DNA of 64,000 bases from positions 1 through 64,000 of the forward strand of contig BJGC01000005.1 of assembly GCA_014190235.1 (NCBI GenBank), read 5' to 3'. Both the position numbers and the translations under genes were made by a program. The notes beneath the pieces were generated by a model. That model was not told where the DNA came from. It made no database searches and saw nothing but the letters and a program-made list of their open reading frames with translations. Source of the stretch: Actinomycetes bacterium. Lineage in GTDB: Bacteria; Actinomycetota; Acidimicrobiia; Acidimicrobiales; Ilumatobacteraceae. Shown in pieces: positions 43,361 to 52,991 of this stretch (its first letter is position 1; the number at the start of each line of letters is the position of its first letter).

Positions 43361-44470
43361 TTAGTCCTCGTGCGACTCCGCAAGAACCACCTCCGCCTGG
43401 CGGGCAGAGAAAAAGTACACGTCGTCGGCAGACCAACTACACCATACGTGGTCGCCCATCTGATGACGAACTGACTTGGTTCGGGGGGTCAGCACCAGTA
43501 CATCTCGGTCTCCGGCGGTCACGACATACTGCAATACATCCCCAAAGTGCGACACGCCCGCGATTCGTGCGGCCACGCAGTTTGTCGACTCCGCTGGACG
43601 TTCTACTGACAAGTTCACACACTCTGGTCGAACCGCCGCTAGGGCAGGTTGACCCGTGGGAACAACTTCTTCTGGGCGGGTCGCAACGAACACCGTGCCA
43701 TCCTGGGCGACTGCGCCATTGGCGGTTGCGGTTCCTTGCCAAAAATTGTTTCGTCCGATGAACCCCGCCACAAATGCTGACGCTGGATGCTCATAGACAG
43801 TTTCGGGATCGCCTAGTTGCTCCACATGACCGTCCAACATGATGGCGATACGATTACTCATGCTCATGGCTTCTTCTTGGTCGTGAGTGACGAACACAAA
43901 AGTAATCCCGAGGCGACTCTGCAAAAGTTTGAGTTCGATCTGCATTTCTTCGCGCAGCTTGCGATCAAGTGCGCCAAGAGGCTCATCTAGCAACAGCACA
44001 CTTGGTCTGTTTACTAATGCCCGAGCAACTGCAACGCGCTGCTGCTGACCACCAGACATCTGACGCGGCTTACGCTCTGCCAACTTTGTCATCTGCACCA
44101 TGTCAAGCGCTTCAATGACTCGCTCGGCGGTCTCTGACTTTTTGACTCCACGTTGACGTAACCCGTAGGCGACATTTTCGGCAACTGTCATATGCGGGAA
44201 AAGCGCATAATGCTGAAACACGGTGTTGACATCGCGCTTGTAGGGAGCAACGCCTTGTACCTCTACTCCACTAATGCGAATATGCCCAGCGTCTGGTTGC
44301 TCAAAACCAGCGAGCATGCGCAGGGTCGTTGTTTTTCCACATCCACTAGGACCAAGCAACGACAAAAATTCTCCGGGCTGCACAACAAGATGAAGGGAAT
44401 CAACGGCAACTACCGAGCCGTACTGTTTGGTCACACCAATCAGTTCGACCGACCCTCTCTCGTTATTCAT
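43361..44470 (-). CDS. potA: Polyamine ABC transporter ATP-binding protein
   Basis: The 369-residue ATPase powers the adjacent permease. It shows Walker A (LLGPSGCGKTTTLRML), the Q-loop (NTVFQHYALFPHM), the signature MSGGQQQRVAVARALV, Walker B (LLLDEPLGALD) and the H-loop (VFVTHDQEEAMSM). A C-terminal TOBE domain (about 275-360) follows. This is the PotA/UgpC arrangement. It is the first gene of the potA-potD-permease operon, with the aldehyde dehydrogenase 85 bp upstream on the same strand. Confidence 0.93.
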   Translation of the reverse strand: MNNERGSVELIGVTKQYGSVVAVDSLHLVVQPGEFLSLLGPSGCGKTTTLRMLAGFEQPDAGHIRISGVEVQGVAPYKRDVNTVFQHYALFPHMTVAENVAYGLRQRGVKKSETAERVIEALDMVQMTKLAERKPRQMSGGQQQRVAVARALVNRPSVLLLDEPLGALDRKLREEMQIELKLLQSRLGITFVFVTHDQEEAMSMSNRIAIMLDGHVEQLGDPETVYEHPASAFVAGFIGRNNFWQGTATANGAVAQDGTVFVATRPEEVVPTGQPALAAVRPECVNLSVERPAESTNCVAARIAGVSHFGDVLQYVVTAGDRDVLVLTPRTKSVRHQMGDHVWCSWSADDVYFFSARQAEVVLAESHED

Positions 44471-44555
44471 TCACCCCCCTCAACCGCTCGCGGTGAACAA
44501 ATACTAGACAATGTCGCGACCCGTAAAGGTAATCCGCACACTGTTCACGCTCTTG

Positions 44556-46001
44556 TCAACTGTCAAGATTTGCCATTACGTGCTTGATTCGGGTGTAGTC
44601 GTCAAAGGCGTATGCCGACAGATCTTTTCCGTAGCCTGACTTTTTGTAGCCACCGTGAGGCATCTCCGCCACAATGGGGATGTGCGTATTGATCCACACG
44701 CAGCCAAAATCTAGGTGCTTGGCCATTCGCATGGCTCGCCCAAAGTCGCGAGTCCAGACCGACGATGCCAGCCCATATTCAACGCCGTTAGCCCATGCGA
44801 GGGCCTCTTCTTCGTCAGTGAATTGCTGCACCGTGATGACTGGTCCAAAAATTTCACGCTGGATCATCTCGTCGTTTTGTTTGAGGTCTGCCACAACTGT
44901 TGGTTCAAAGAAATAGCCAGTGTTTCCGAATCTCGACCCACCGGCAACAATGCGCGCGTGCTTAGGGGCACGATCAATGAATCCAGACACATGTGCAAGT
45001 TGATTCTGATTATTGACTGGACCATAGAGAACATCTTCGTCATCTGGCGTACCAGTGCGCGTTGCATTGGCTTGCTCGGCCAATGCCGCAACAAAATCTG
45101 CGTATGCCCGCGGACCGACCAACACTCGAGTTGCAGCCGTGCAGTCTTGACCGGCATTGAAAAATCCTGCACCACTGATTCCGGCAACAGCCGCCTCGAT
45201 ATCTGCATCGTCAAACACAATGACAGGGGCTTTGCCTCCAAGTTCTAAGTGAACTCGTTTGAGCGACCGTGATGCTGCTTCGGCGACTTCCATTCCAGCG
45301 CGCACTGATCCGGTGACAGACACCATCGACGGCGTGTCATGCAGAACCATCGATTTGCCGGTTTCTCTGTCACCACAAACAACATTGAAGACGCCAGGCG
45401 GCAAAAATTCTGCAGCGATTTCTGCCAACAACGTGGTCGTCGCAGGAGTCGTATCTGATGGCTTCAATACGACCGTGTTGCCCGCTGCTATTGCTGGGGC
45501 AAATTTCCACACCGCCATCATCATCGGGTAGTTCCATGGTGCAACTTGTGCACACACGCCGACTGGCTCACGTCGCACAAAAGATGTCATGTTGCGCATG
45601 TATTCTCCGGCACTCTTGCCTTCGAGCATTCGTGCGGCGCCTGCAAAAAATCGAATCTGATCAATCATCGGCGGAATTTCTTCAGACCGCGTCATGGCTG
45701 TTGGCTTTCCGGTGTTTTCGACTTCGCGCGCAATCATTTCTTCAGACCGCGCCTCAATGGCATCTGCGATTCGATAGATCGCCAATGACCGCTCCGATGG
45801 TGTGGTGTTTCTCCATGACTCAAAAGCAGACGCTGCCGCCGCCATTGCGGCATCAATGTCTGCAGCACCACTGAGGGGTGCCGTGGCATATTGCTCACCT
45901 GTGACGGGATTAATGACCGGAGTGGTCTTGCCATCGGCAGCATCGGATAGTGACCCATTAATGAAGTTCTGAAATGAACGCATCCCTGTAGGTTTCCACA
46001 T
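44556..46001 (-). CDS. NAD(P)-dependent aldehyde dehydrogenase (aminobutyraldehyde-DH-like)
   Basis: The 481-residue enzyme has [22 protein letters not shown], the cofactor and general-base Glu segment [19 protein letters not shown], the nucleophilic Cys in [16 protein letters not shown] (near residue 285), and [12 protein letters not shown]. The closest kind is gamma-aminobutyraldehyde or betaine aldehyde dehydrogenase. Position directly upstream of a polyamine transporter supports 4-aminobutanal oxidation to GABA in putrescine breakdown, though this is inference. An ATG at 45983 is an alternative start. Divergent from the P450 gene. Confidence 0.92.
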   Translation of the reverse strand: MWKPTGMRSFQNFINGSLSDAADGKTTPVINPVTGEQYATAPLSGAADIDAAMAAAASAFESWRNTTPSERSLAIYRIADAIEARSEEMIAREVENTGKPTAMTRSEEIPPMIDQIRFFAGAARMLEGKSAGEYMRNMTSFVRREPVGVCAQVAPWNYPMMMAVWKFAPAIAAGNTVVLKPSDTTPATTTLLAEIAAEFLPPGVFNVVCGDRETGKSMVLHDTPSMVSVTGSVRAGMEVAEAASRSLKRVHLELGGKAPVIVFDDADIEAAVAGISGAGFFNAGQDCTAATRVLVGPRAYADFVAALAEQANATRTGTPDDEDVLYGPVNNQNQLAHVSGFIDRAPKHARIVAGGSRFGNTGYFFEPTVVADLKQNDEMIQREIFGPVITVQQFTDEEEALAWANGVEYGLASSVWTRDFGRAMRMAKHLDFGCVWINTHIPIVAEMPHGGYKKSGYGKDLSAYAFDDYTRIKHVMANLDS

Positions 46002-46112
46002 TTTGTGCGTCCGTCACAACACGGTGTCCGTCGGTCGTGCAAATGGGCGTTCCGAGCAAAATTAGACTCTTGCAATACCCGATTGCCTCACTAACTCTGC
46101 ACTCTTACATCT

Positions 46113-46130
46113 TCCCAACTAGCGTTGGGA
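46113..46130 (+). promoter_or_regulatory. Perfect inverted repeat abutting the P450 start codon
   Basis: TCCCAAC and GTTGGGA (7 bp each) are separated by TAGC and end 1 nt before the ATG of the P450 gene at 46132. No Shine-Dalgarno sequence is seen otherwise. It could be an operator or an RNA hairpin that hides the initiation site. Confidence 0.5.
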
Positions 46131-46131
46131 T

Positions 46132-47355
46132 ATGGCTATCAATGTTGAAACCTTAGATCTTCCCCAATTGCCACTCTTCGGAGAAGAAGAACGCGATCAC
46201 CGCATCGAAACATTGCGCAGTGTCGCCAAGGATAACTGGATAGCCAGAAATGCATTCGGCTACTCGATTCTAAAATATGACGATGTCGTTGCGGTACTGC
46301 GTGACAAGCGTTGGTTCAGTGCTGTTGGATTTATCTCTGAGTCACAACCAACTGATAACGAGGAATACAACAACCGACCACGGCAAAACTCAATCCTGTC
46401 AGCAGACGGGCCCGAGCATGTCCGACTTCGTCGACTAGTGGCGCCAGCGTTTAACCCGCGCGTCGCCGACCGTTTGCGTCCCATCATGCGTGACGTACTG
46501 AATTCACTTGTCGACCCAATTGCCAAAACAGGTTCTGCTGATTTCGTTTCGGCCGTCTGTGAGCCATACCCGATTCCTATTATTTGCGAACTTCTTGGCG
46601 CACCAAAAAAGGACTGGAAACTCTTTAGCAGGGTTGCAGCAGACATCTTGAAAGTTTTTGATGGCAATCTCAATCGAGACGCACCGCTCATCATGAAAGC
46701 CCAAGACGACTTAAGCGAATATGTGCAGAACTTGATTGCAGCACGACGCAATGTGCCCGCAGATGATCTCATCACTGATTTGATTACCGCTGAGGAGCAG
46801 GGAGACAAGCTCAATACTCAAGAATTAGTCACAATGGTGGGCGCTGTAATTATCGGTGGAACTGACACCACGCGCAATCAACTAGGGCTTGCACTCATCT
46901 TGTTTGCGGAGCATCCAGACCAATGGAAGCTTCTTGGAGAACACCCTGAGATGGCACCGCGCGCGGTCGAAGAATGCATGCGATATTTTGGTGCCGTTCG
47001 GGGCACAGGTCGATATGCGATTGAAGATATCGAATACAAAGGAGTCCTTTTTCCAAAGGGCACTCTTGTGATGCCGAGTCTTGGAACATCGAACTTTGAT
47101 GACTCTGTGTTTCCGGAGCCTGAAAACTTTGACATCACTCGCGAACCTGTAGGTCAACCACAACTCACCTTTGGTTCAGGAGTTCATTACTGTCTCGGAG
47201 CATCGCTTGCGCGCGCAGAGCTACAAGAAGCGCTCATCATTTTGTCTCGTCGTCTTCCAAATCTTGCTCTCGCCGGAGACATTGTCTACAAGGCCGGAAC
47301 GGCTGCCATTTTCGGTCCAGAAAAACTTCCCATCACCTTTACGCCAGGACACTAA
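46132..47355 (+). CDS. Cytochrome P450
   Basis: The 407-residue heme monooxygenase is soluble and of bacterial type. It shows the substrate/O2 I-helix VGAVIIGGTDTTRNQLGLAL (near residue 245), the ExxR helix (VEECMRYFGAVRGTGRY), and the heme-binding loop FGSGVHYCLGASLARAEL with the Cys ligand near residue 355. The N-terminus lacks a membrane anchor. No ferredoxin or reductase gene adjoins it. It is divergent from the aldehyde dehydrogenase and 6 bp ahead of the phosphodiesterase gene. Substrate unknown. Confidence 0.95.
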   Translation: MAINVETLDLPQLPLFGEEERDHRIETLRSVAKDNWIARNAFGYSILKYDDVVAVLRDKRWFSAVGFISESQPTDNEEYNNRPRQNSILSADGPEHVRLRRLVAPAFNPRVADRLRPIMRDVLNSLVDPIAKTGSADFVSAVCEPYPIPIICELLGAPKKDWKLFSRVAADILKVFDGNLNRDAPLIMKAQDDLSEYVQNLIAARRNVPADDLITDLITAEEQGDKLNTQELVTMVGAVIIGGTDTTRNQLGLALILFAEHPDQWKLLGEHPEMAPRAVEECMRYFGAVRGTGRYAIEDIEYKGVLFPKGTLVMPSLGTSNFDDSVFPEPENFDITREPVGQPQLTFGSGVHYCLGASLARAELQEALIILSRRLPNLALAGDIVYKAGTAAIFGPEKLPITFTPGH

Positions 47356-47361
47356 ATACCC

Positions 47362-48357
47362 ATGAAAAAACTCATTTTCTCAACCATTTCGGTCATCCTC
47401 ATGACTGCGTGTGGCGGATCCGCAGGTTCTTCGACAGACTCAACCCCGACTCTTGCTACACCACAAGCCACGACGGTTGCAGAGACCCTGGCACTTGGTC
47501 GACCCGTCATCATGGCGCACGCATCGGGAGAAAACATTCATCCCCATTCTTCTCCCTACGGTTATGCCGAGGCAGTCAAAGTTGGCGTTGACATCTTGGA
47601 CTTCGATGTGCAACTCACCAAAGACGGCGTACTAGTAGTGCAACATAATTTAGATGTAGATGCCGGAACTGACGGCAGTGGCAATGTCATTGACATGACA
47701 TACGACCAAATCTTGGCGCTCGATAATGCATATTGGTTTACAAAAAACTGCACATGCAAAGACAAGCCTGAATCCGACTACATCTTTCGCGGTGTGCGCA
47801 CTGGCAAAATTGCTCCACCGGGCGGCTACACCCCTGAAGATTTTATTATCCCAAAATTCATTGACATCGCCACAAAATATCCAAAGCACATGCTCAACAT
47901 TGAGATTAAAGATGTCTTCCCCGCTGCAGTACCTGCAGCCAAAGAGCTGGCAAGAATTCTCGACGAGATCGGCGCCAACGATCGCGCAGTCGTGACATCA
48001 TTTGATGACAAGGTGATCGATGAATTTCGAAAATTTGCGCCAACCGTCGAACTCTCTCCTGGTCGTGCCAACCTCGTGGCCTGGTTTGTCAACAAGGTTC
48101 CAATCCCATATGGCATGCGCATCTTGCAGATTCCCACAGCAGAACCTGCCGTCAAGTTTGAACTCAACGCCGAGTTTGTCGCTCGTGCTCACGCTGAGGG
48201 TTACATCTTGTGGATCTGGCCGAGTGAATCAAAATGGGAAAACACCGCAGGCTACACAGAACTACTTCGTCTACAAATCGAAGGAATTGATGCTGCAAAC
48301 CCGACCGAAGCGATGACTGCACTTAACTCTTTCGTGGCAGAAAAATCACAGGACTAG
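47362..48357 (+). CDS. Glycerophosphodiester phosphodiesterase lipoprotein
   Basis: A 331-residue exported lipoprotein (MKKLIFSTISVILMTACGGS, lipobox MTAC). The GDPD barrel is shown by RPVIMAHASGENIHPHSSPY with the catalytic His near residue 52, and DILDFDVQLTKDGVLVVQHN with acidic ligands and the second His. It hydrolyses deacylated phospholipids to glycerol-3-phosphate and an alcohol outside the membrane. It probably serves phosphate or glycerol scavenging. It follows P450 by 6 bp on the same strand. Confidence 0.92.
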   Translation: MKKLIFSTISVILMTACGGSAGSSTDSTPTLATPQATTVAETLALGRPVIMAHASGENIHPHSSPYGYAEAVKVGVDILDFDVQLTKDGVLVVQHNLDVDAGTDGSGNVIDMTYDQILALDNAYWFTKNCTCKDKPESDYIFRGVRTGKIAPPGGYTPEDFIIPKFIDIATKYPKHMLNIEIKDVFPAAVPAAKELARILDEIGANDRAVVTSFDDKVIDEFRKFAPTVELSPGRANLVAWFVNKVPIPYGMRILQIPTAEPAVKFELNAEFVARAHAEGYILWIWPSESKWENTAGYTELLRLQIEGIDAANPTEAMTALNSFVAEKSQD

Positions 48358-48382
48358 TCACACAGTGCTAGGGACCCTGCGC

Positions 48383-48547
48383 CTAGTCGCAACAGCTGTC
48401 TCGCCACCCACAACCTGTGCATTTAAAGTGTGCGTGTTCTGGAGACAGATTGCTCCCACATAGTGGACACTCAGCAAACGTGCCGAACCGCGTGCGACAC
48501 GACGATTCTTGATTCTCGACGGATTCCGCTGCTGGTGATGTAGTCAT
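48383..48547 (-). CDS. Small zinc-ribbon protein, 54 residues
   Basis: From ATG 48547 the protein starts MTTSPAAESVENQESSC and ends with two Cys pairs, ECPLCGSNLSPEHAHFKC and TGCGWRDSCCD, the pattern of a zinc ribbon. A longer frame to 48604 begins inside the gap and is less likely. It could be a nucleic-acid-binding or protein-interaction peptide. The GDPD gene converges on it with 25 bp between, which hold a weak hairpin (CTAGG/CCTAG, 48368-48386). Confidence 0.65.
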   Translation of the reverse strand: MTTSPAAESVENQESSCRTRFGTFAECPLCGSNLSPEHAHFKCTGCGWRDSCCD

Positions 48548-48637
48548 CCCCAAAGTCTTATGTCGAACAGCAATACAAAGGTGGATACCCGTTGTCATAG
48601 GCATTGGGCACTAGCGTTTTAACGGTTTCTCTTGCCT

Positions 48638-49870
48638 ATGAACACACCTACAACGTCGTCCGCTCCTCGACCCGGCAGTGCCCGTGCCGCACTCGCCACG
48701 CGGGATTTTCGATGGATGTGGTACGCCAATCTTGCTTCAACTAGCGGAACATGGATGCAAAACGTTGTGCTTCCTGCGTACGTGTACCAACGAACTCATC
48801 GTGCCTCTCTTGTGGGTGTCTTCATTTTTGCCCAACTCGGGCCACTTCTTTTGCTCTCTATTCCGGGCGGCGTTTTGGCAGATCGATTCGATCGTCGCCG
48901 CTGGTTGATTTCGTCTCAAATAGTTCAATTGGTATTTTCAGTGCTCCTCGGGATCTGCGCCGCATCGGATTCCCGAATCGCATTATTATTTTTGATGCAA
49001 TTCGGTGTTGGCATTGGGGGTGCGCTTAACGCGCCCACATGGTCTGCTGTATTGCCCACGTTGGTGAAAGCAGAAGATCTACCTGGGGCTATTTCGCTCA
49101 ATAGTACCGTTGTCAACGGTTCTCGAATTGTGGCTCCAATCATCGTGGCAATTCTCTCTGTCTACGGTGTGACATCTGCGGAATTCTTTTTTATTAATGC
49201 TGTCACCTATTTGGCTGTCATCTTCACTCTGACCAAGATCACTATTCCAAAGTTGTCGACCCCACCTGCTGCTGGTTGGAGAAGTTTTACTTTTGGAATT
49301 CAGTTTGTGCGCAACCACCCTGTGTCAAAACGAATTATTTTATCGATGACAAGTTTTTCGTTTCTGTCGCTCACATATGTCGGCTTGTTTCCTGCCGTCT
49401 CGCAACTCAACTTTGGCATTGAGGCAAAGTCGGCTGCCTACAAGTGGCTCTACGCCACATGGGGACTCGGGGCATGTCTTGGCGGCCTCGCAGTCGGCAC
49501 CATTTTTGTTGGGGCAGATCCGCGTGTGCTTATCCGCCGAGGATTTGCATCGTTCTCACTTGCGCTAGCAATGTTTGCGGTCGTACGAACGCCAGTGCCT
49601 GCTTTTATCGTTGCTTTCTTTTTAGGAATCGCCTATTTTTTTACAGCCACATCGTTGTTATCCGTATTGCAGAGTCGCCTTGAATCGGAGGTTCGCGGCA
49701 GAGTAATGGCGTTGTGGTTCATGGCGTTTGGCGGAACAGTTCCACTTGGCAACATGGTGTTTGGCCGAGTCATCGATGCATACGGTGCACGCTGGGTGCT
49801 CGTTGCAGGGGCTGCATGGGCAATGTTTTTAGCGTGGTGGTGCAATATTAAGCGAATTGACGCCGCGTAA
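48638..49870 (+). CDS. MFS transporter (EntS/MFS_3-like exporter)
   Basis: The protein has about 410 residues with 12 predicted transmembrane helices. It opens ALATRDFRWMWYANLASTSG and shows the MFS motif between helices 2 and 3 as GVLADRFDRRRWLISSQI. The second half repeats the layout (FLGIAYFFTATSLLSVLQSR, then EVRGRVMALWFMAFGG). This subgroup includes EntS, which exports enterobactin, and other efflux carriers. The substrate is unknown. The frame can begin at TTG 48632; ATG 48638 is preferred. Confidence 0.9.
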   Translation: MNTPTTSSAPRPGSARAALATRDFRWMWYANLASTSGTWMQNVVLPAYVYQRTHRASLVGVFIFAQLGPLLLLSIPGGVLADRFDRRRWLISSQIVQLVFSVLLGICAASDSRIALLFLMQFGVGIGGALNAPTWSAVLPTLVKAEDLPGAISLNSTVVNGSRIVAPIIVAILSVYGVTSAEFFFINAVTYLAVIFTLTKITIPKLSTPPAAGWRSFTFGIQFVRNHPVSKRIILSMTSFSFLSLTYVGLFPAVSQLNFGIEAKSAAYKWLYATWGLGACLGGLAVGTIFVGADPRVLIRRGFASFSLALAMFAVVRTPVPAFIVAFFLGIAYFFTATSLLSVLQSRLESEVRGRVMALWFMAFGGTVPLGNMVFGRVIDAYGARWVLVAGAAWAMFLAWWCNIKRIDAA

Positions 49871-49872
49871 TA

Positions 49873-51201
49873 TCAATCAACAAGCGCCTGCACAACTCTC
49901 TCTAGTTGGGCGACCCGTGAGCCTTTCACCAGGATTGCTGCTTCGTCTCCGACATTGGCGAGACGCGAAGTCACATCTTGAAATGACAATGCGGGAAAAC
50001 CATATAAATCTGTTTCAACAGCAAGCAGTTCGATTCCTAATTGCTTGGCTATCTCGGCAATACGGGCATGCGACGCTGGAGCATCGGCTACTTCAGCCAT
50101 GACACCGACAACTGCAATTCGACGCATCACGTCAAGTGATGCAAGTGTCAGAAGCGCTGCTTCCATAGACGTGGGATTGGCGTTATACGAGTCATCAATA
50201 ACCAAGGCCCCCGAAGCCATAAACCGTCGCTCCATTCGCGACCCGCTGATATTGACTGTCTCTAGAGCACGACACGCTTTGGATAAGTCAATGCCCACTA
50301 GAACTGCAACTGCGAGCGCAGCAACTGCATTCGACGCCATGTGCAGGCCCGCAGCAGGACAACGAAACACCGCAGTCTCCCCCGTCACTTTGTGGTGAAC
50401 CTCGGCAATAATTCGCCCTTCATCATCGGTCGCCATCACCTGAAATCTGACATCTGCTTTTTTGTGCATGCCATATGTGAGTACCGACGCGTGCGTGAGA
50501 GAACGCATTGCAACAACCAACTCATCATCAGCGTTTAAAACTGCCCAACCATTCTTAGGCAACGCCTGCACGAGTTCTGCTTTTGCTTTTTGGACACCGG
50601 CGATTCCATCTACGCGTTCTGTGTGGGCTTCGCCAATGCGAGTGACGACGCCGATATCTGGAGATGCAACAGAACAGAGCCGTGCGATTTCTCCAAATCC
50701 TCGCATTCCCATTTCAAGTACGACCGCTTCGGCGTCTGTTGGTGCGCCCAGCAACGTAACAGGCAAACCAATATCGTTATTGAAAGATTTTTGACTCGCA
50801 ACGACCTGTTTAAAATTTGCGCTCAGTACTGCCTGAGTAAAATCTTTGGTACTGGTTTTTCCGACAGAACCAGTGATCGCCACCACGCGACCTTCGGCTT
50901 GCATCAGTTGCTCGCGAGCATACGAACCAAGAGCCAACAACGCCTGTTGCGTATCGTTCACTTCTATGACTGTGAGCGGCCATCCATCTTTTGGGCACCG
51001 TGCTTGATGGACGACGGCTATCGCGGCCACTCCCACGACCTGTTGAATAAAATCATGGCCGTCACGTTGCGCGTGCAATGCCACAAATGCTTGGCCTGGC
51101 TCAATCTGACGTGAGTCAAAACAGACGCCATCAATATCTACGTCGTCGCCCACCAACGTTCCGCCAACCTCAATAGCAGCAACAGATGCCCTGATGATCA
51201 T
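49873..51201 (-). CDS. murF: UDP-N-acetylmuramoyl-tripeptide--D-alanyl-D-alanine ligase
   Basis: MurF adds D-Ala-D-Ala to the UDP-MurNAc-tripeptide. The 442 residues have the Mur ligase ATP loop VVAITGSVGKTSTKDFTQAV (near residue 110), FNNDIGLPVTLL, VLEMGMRGFGEIARL, the linker RMERRFMASGALVIDDSYNANP and GVMAEVADAPASH. It is divergent from ddl (35 bp), so substrate making and using enzymes lie side by side, apart from a larger dcw cluster. Confidence 0.95.
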   Translation of the reverse strand: MIIRASVAAIEVGGTLVGDDVDIDGVCFDSRQIEPGQAFVALHAQRDGHDFIQQVVGVAAIAVVHQARCPKDGWPLTVIEVNDTQQALLALGSYAREQLMQAEGRVVAITGSVGKTSTKDFTQAVLSANFKQVVASQKSFNNDIGLPVTLLGAPTDAEAVVLEMGMRGFGEIARLCSVASPDIGVVTRIGEAHTERVDGIAGVQKAKAELVQALPKNGWAVLNADDELVVAMRSLTHASVLTYGMHKKADVRFQVMATDDEGRIIAEVHHKVTGETAVFRCPAAGLHMASNAVAALAVAVLVGIDLSKACRALETVNISGSRMERRFMASGALVIDDSYNANPTSMEAALLTLASLDVMRRIAVVGVMAEVADAPASHARIAEIAKQLGIELLAVETDLYGFPALSFQDVTSRLANVGDEAAILVKGSRVAQLERVVQALVD

Positions 51202-51236
51202 GGAGCGAACCTTATCGGCGGCTACCGTCTGAGCAG

Positions 51237-52280
51237 ATGAACACTCCTGATTCGCGTGCCACAGTGGTCGTTTTATTCGGCGGACAATCAGCAGAGCACG
51301 ATGTCAGTTGCGTCACCGCGGCCCACGTCATGAGGGCTGCCGACCCCGATAAATACAGACTGGTTCCGATTGGTATCACCCGCCAAGGGCAATGGGTGTT
51401 AGCAACGCCAGATGCTTCGGCTCGGCAACTTGAGGCAACCGGAACCGCAACGACTGCGTCCGTGATTCCCACATTGGGCAACGACATTGTGGTGATGCCA
51501 TTGCTGCATGGCCCGCTCGGCGAAGACGGAACCGTGCAGGGACTTCTTGAGGTGCTTGATGTGCCGTATGTAGGTAGCGGAGTTCTTTCGAGTGCGATTG
51601 CGATGGACAAAGCAATCGCCAAGGACATCTGCGCTAGTCATGGCATCGCCCAGCCTCGCTACGCAGCAATTCGCCAAACTGACGTAACACCAACACGTCT
51701 CCAAGAAATTTCGACAACTCTTGGACTGCCGCTTTTTGTCAAGCCTGCCAATATGGGTTCCTCCATTGGAGTTTCAAAAGCAACAAACATCGCAGAACTC
51801 ATCGCTGCTGCAAATACTGCACTCGCTTACGACGAATGGATTCTTATTGAAGAAGCAATCGTTGGAAGAGAGATCGAAGTTTCAGTTCTTGGCAATCAAT
51901 CTGCGCGCACCTCGGTGCCGGGAGAAATCATTCCCGGAAATGACTTTTACGACTACAACGACAAATACATTGACGATGGCGCCCAACTTCTTGTCCCTGC
52001 GCCACTAACTGCCTTGCAGACAACTGAGGTTCAACAACTTGCTCTTAAAATCTTCTCCGCGCTCAGATGTGATGGCATGGCGCGCGTTGATTTCTTCTTT
52101 GAAGAAAACGACCGTGGCTTCTTATGCAACGAAGTCAATACAATTCCAGGGTTTACTCCCATCTCGATGTATCCAAAGCTTTGGCAGGCTTCTGGGCTCG
52201 AATACCCTGCCCTGATTGACGAACTGATACTTCTTGCGCGTCAACGTCATTCGCGACGCAAGCGAAACACGCAGCGCTAA
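51237..52280 (+). CDS. ddl: D-alanine--D-alanine ligase
   Basis: Ddl makes the D-Ala-D-Ala dipeptide used by MurF. The 347-residue ATP-grasp enzyme begins VVVLFGGQSAEHDVSCVTAA and shows PLLHGPLGEDGTVQGLLEVL, PYVGSGVLSSAIAMDK, KPANMGSSIGVSKA, EVSVLGNQSAR and CNEVNTIPGFTPISMYPKL. Tyr and Ser residues typical of the dipeptide-forming type are present (a Tyr in place of Phe, linked to D-lactate specificity, is not assessed). It converges with the LysM gene. Confidence 0.95.
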   Translation: MNTPDSRATVVVLFGGQSAEHDVSCVTAAHVMRAADPDKYRLVPIGITRQGQWVLATPDASARQLEATGTATTASVIPTLGNDIVVMPLLHGPLGEDGTVQGLLEVLDVPYVGSGVLSSAIAMDKAIAKDICASHGIAQPRYAAIRQTDVTPTRLQEISTTLGLPLFVKPANMGSSIGVSKATNIAELIAAANTALAYDEWILIEEAIVGREIEVSVLGNQSARTSVPGEIIPGNDFYDYNDKYIDDGAQLLVPAPLTALQTTEVQQLALKIFSALRCDGMARVDFFFEENDRGFLCNEVNTIPGFTPISMYPKLWQASGLEYPALIDELILLARQRHSRRKRNTQR

Positions 52281-52285
52281 AAAAT

Positions 52286-52969
52286 CTACGCTCCAGCGGT
52301 CGGAATATTGATTGTGTCACCGACAAGCAACAATGCACCGGTGTCAGACCAGTTGTTCGCAGCGAGCAGTGCCACCGTTGACACACAGAACTTGCGACGA
52401 ATCGTAAAGACGGAGTCTCCTTTGGCAACAACGTAAGTGCCCGCTGGTCGCGTACCGCACTTTGTCAAGGTTGGATCTGTTGAAACCGCTGGTGCAGTGC
52501 CCCCTGTTGCGGGATCAACTGTGCCGGGAGTATCAATTGGAGCAATCGCCTGTGGTGGGATTTTAATAATTTGTCCCGGATACGGAAACTGCGCAGGACT
52601 CACCCAGCCGTTGTACGCCAACAATGCAGTGACCGAGATTCCGTACCGATTGGCCACAGCAATCGGAGAATCATTGGCAACAACTGTGTAGGACTGTTCT
52701 GATCCCACTGCATTGAGCGGATACGTCGTGGTTGTGCCTGGCAGAGTGCTTGACACGGGTGGAATCGTTGCAAAGTTGGTGGGCTGCACTGGCACCACGG
52801 TGGTGGCAACACCGAGTGTGTCGGCTCCGCACGCCGAAATTGCCAACGAGATCCCCACCATCACTGCCGCGGTGACAACCACATGCACTGGAATTCGTCG
52901 CCTAAGAAAGACTCGCACAGCCCTCAACAGTAGGTGCTGGAGGCTCGCCGATGGTGGCGCATGGGACAA
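52286..52969 (-). CDS. LysM-domain lipoprotein
   Basis: About 227 residues. Near the N-terminus an export segment (VVVTAAVMVGISLAISACG) ends in a lipobox, ISAC, near residue 47. Two LysM repeats follow: YTVVANDSPIAVANRYGISV (about 95-140) and YVVAKGDSVFTIRRKFCVS (about 178-222). A Thr/Pro-rich spacer separates them. LysM binds peptidoglycan glycan strands, so it is an envelope protein. The start is uncertain: TTG 52969 gives a long lead, and a GTG at 52918 is possible. Convergent with ddl. Confidence 0.85.
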   Translation of the reverse strand: MSHAPPSASLQHLLLRAVRVFLRRRIPVHVVVTAAVMVGISLAISACGADTLGVATTVVPVQPTNFATIPPVSSTLPGTTTTYPLNAVGSEQSYTVVANDSPIAVANRYGISVTALLAYNGWVSPAQFPYPGQIIKIPPQAIAPIDTPGTVDPATGGTAPAVSTDPTLTKCGTRPAGTYVVAKGDSVFTIRRKFCVSTVALLAANNWSDTGALLLVGDTINIPTAGA

Positions 52970-52991
52970 GTTGTGCCCAAAATAACGCGAA

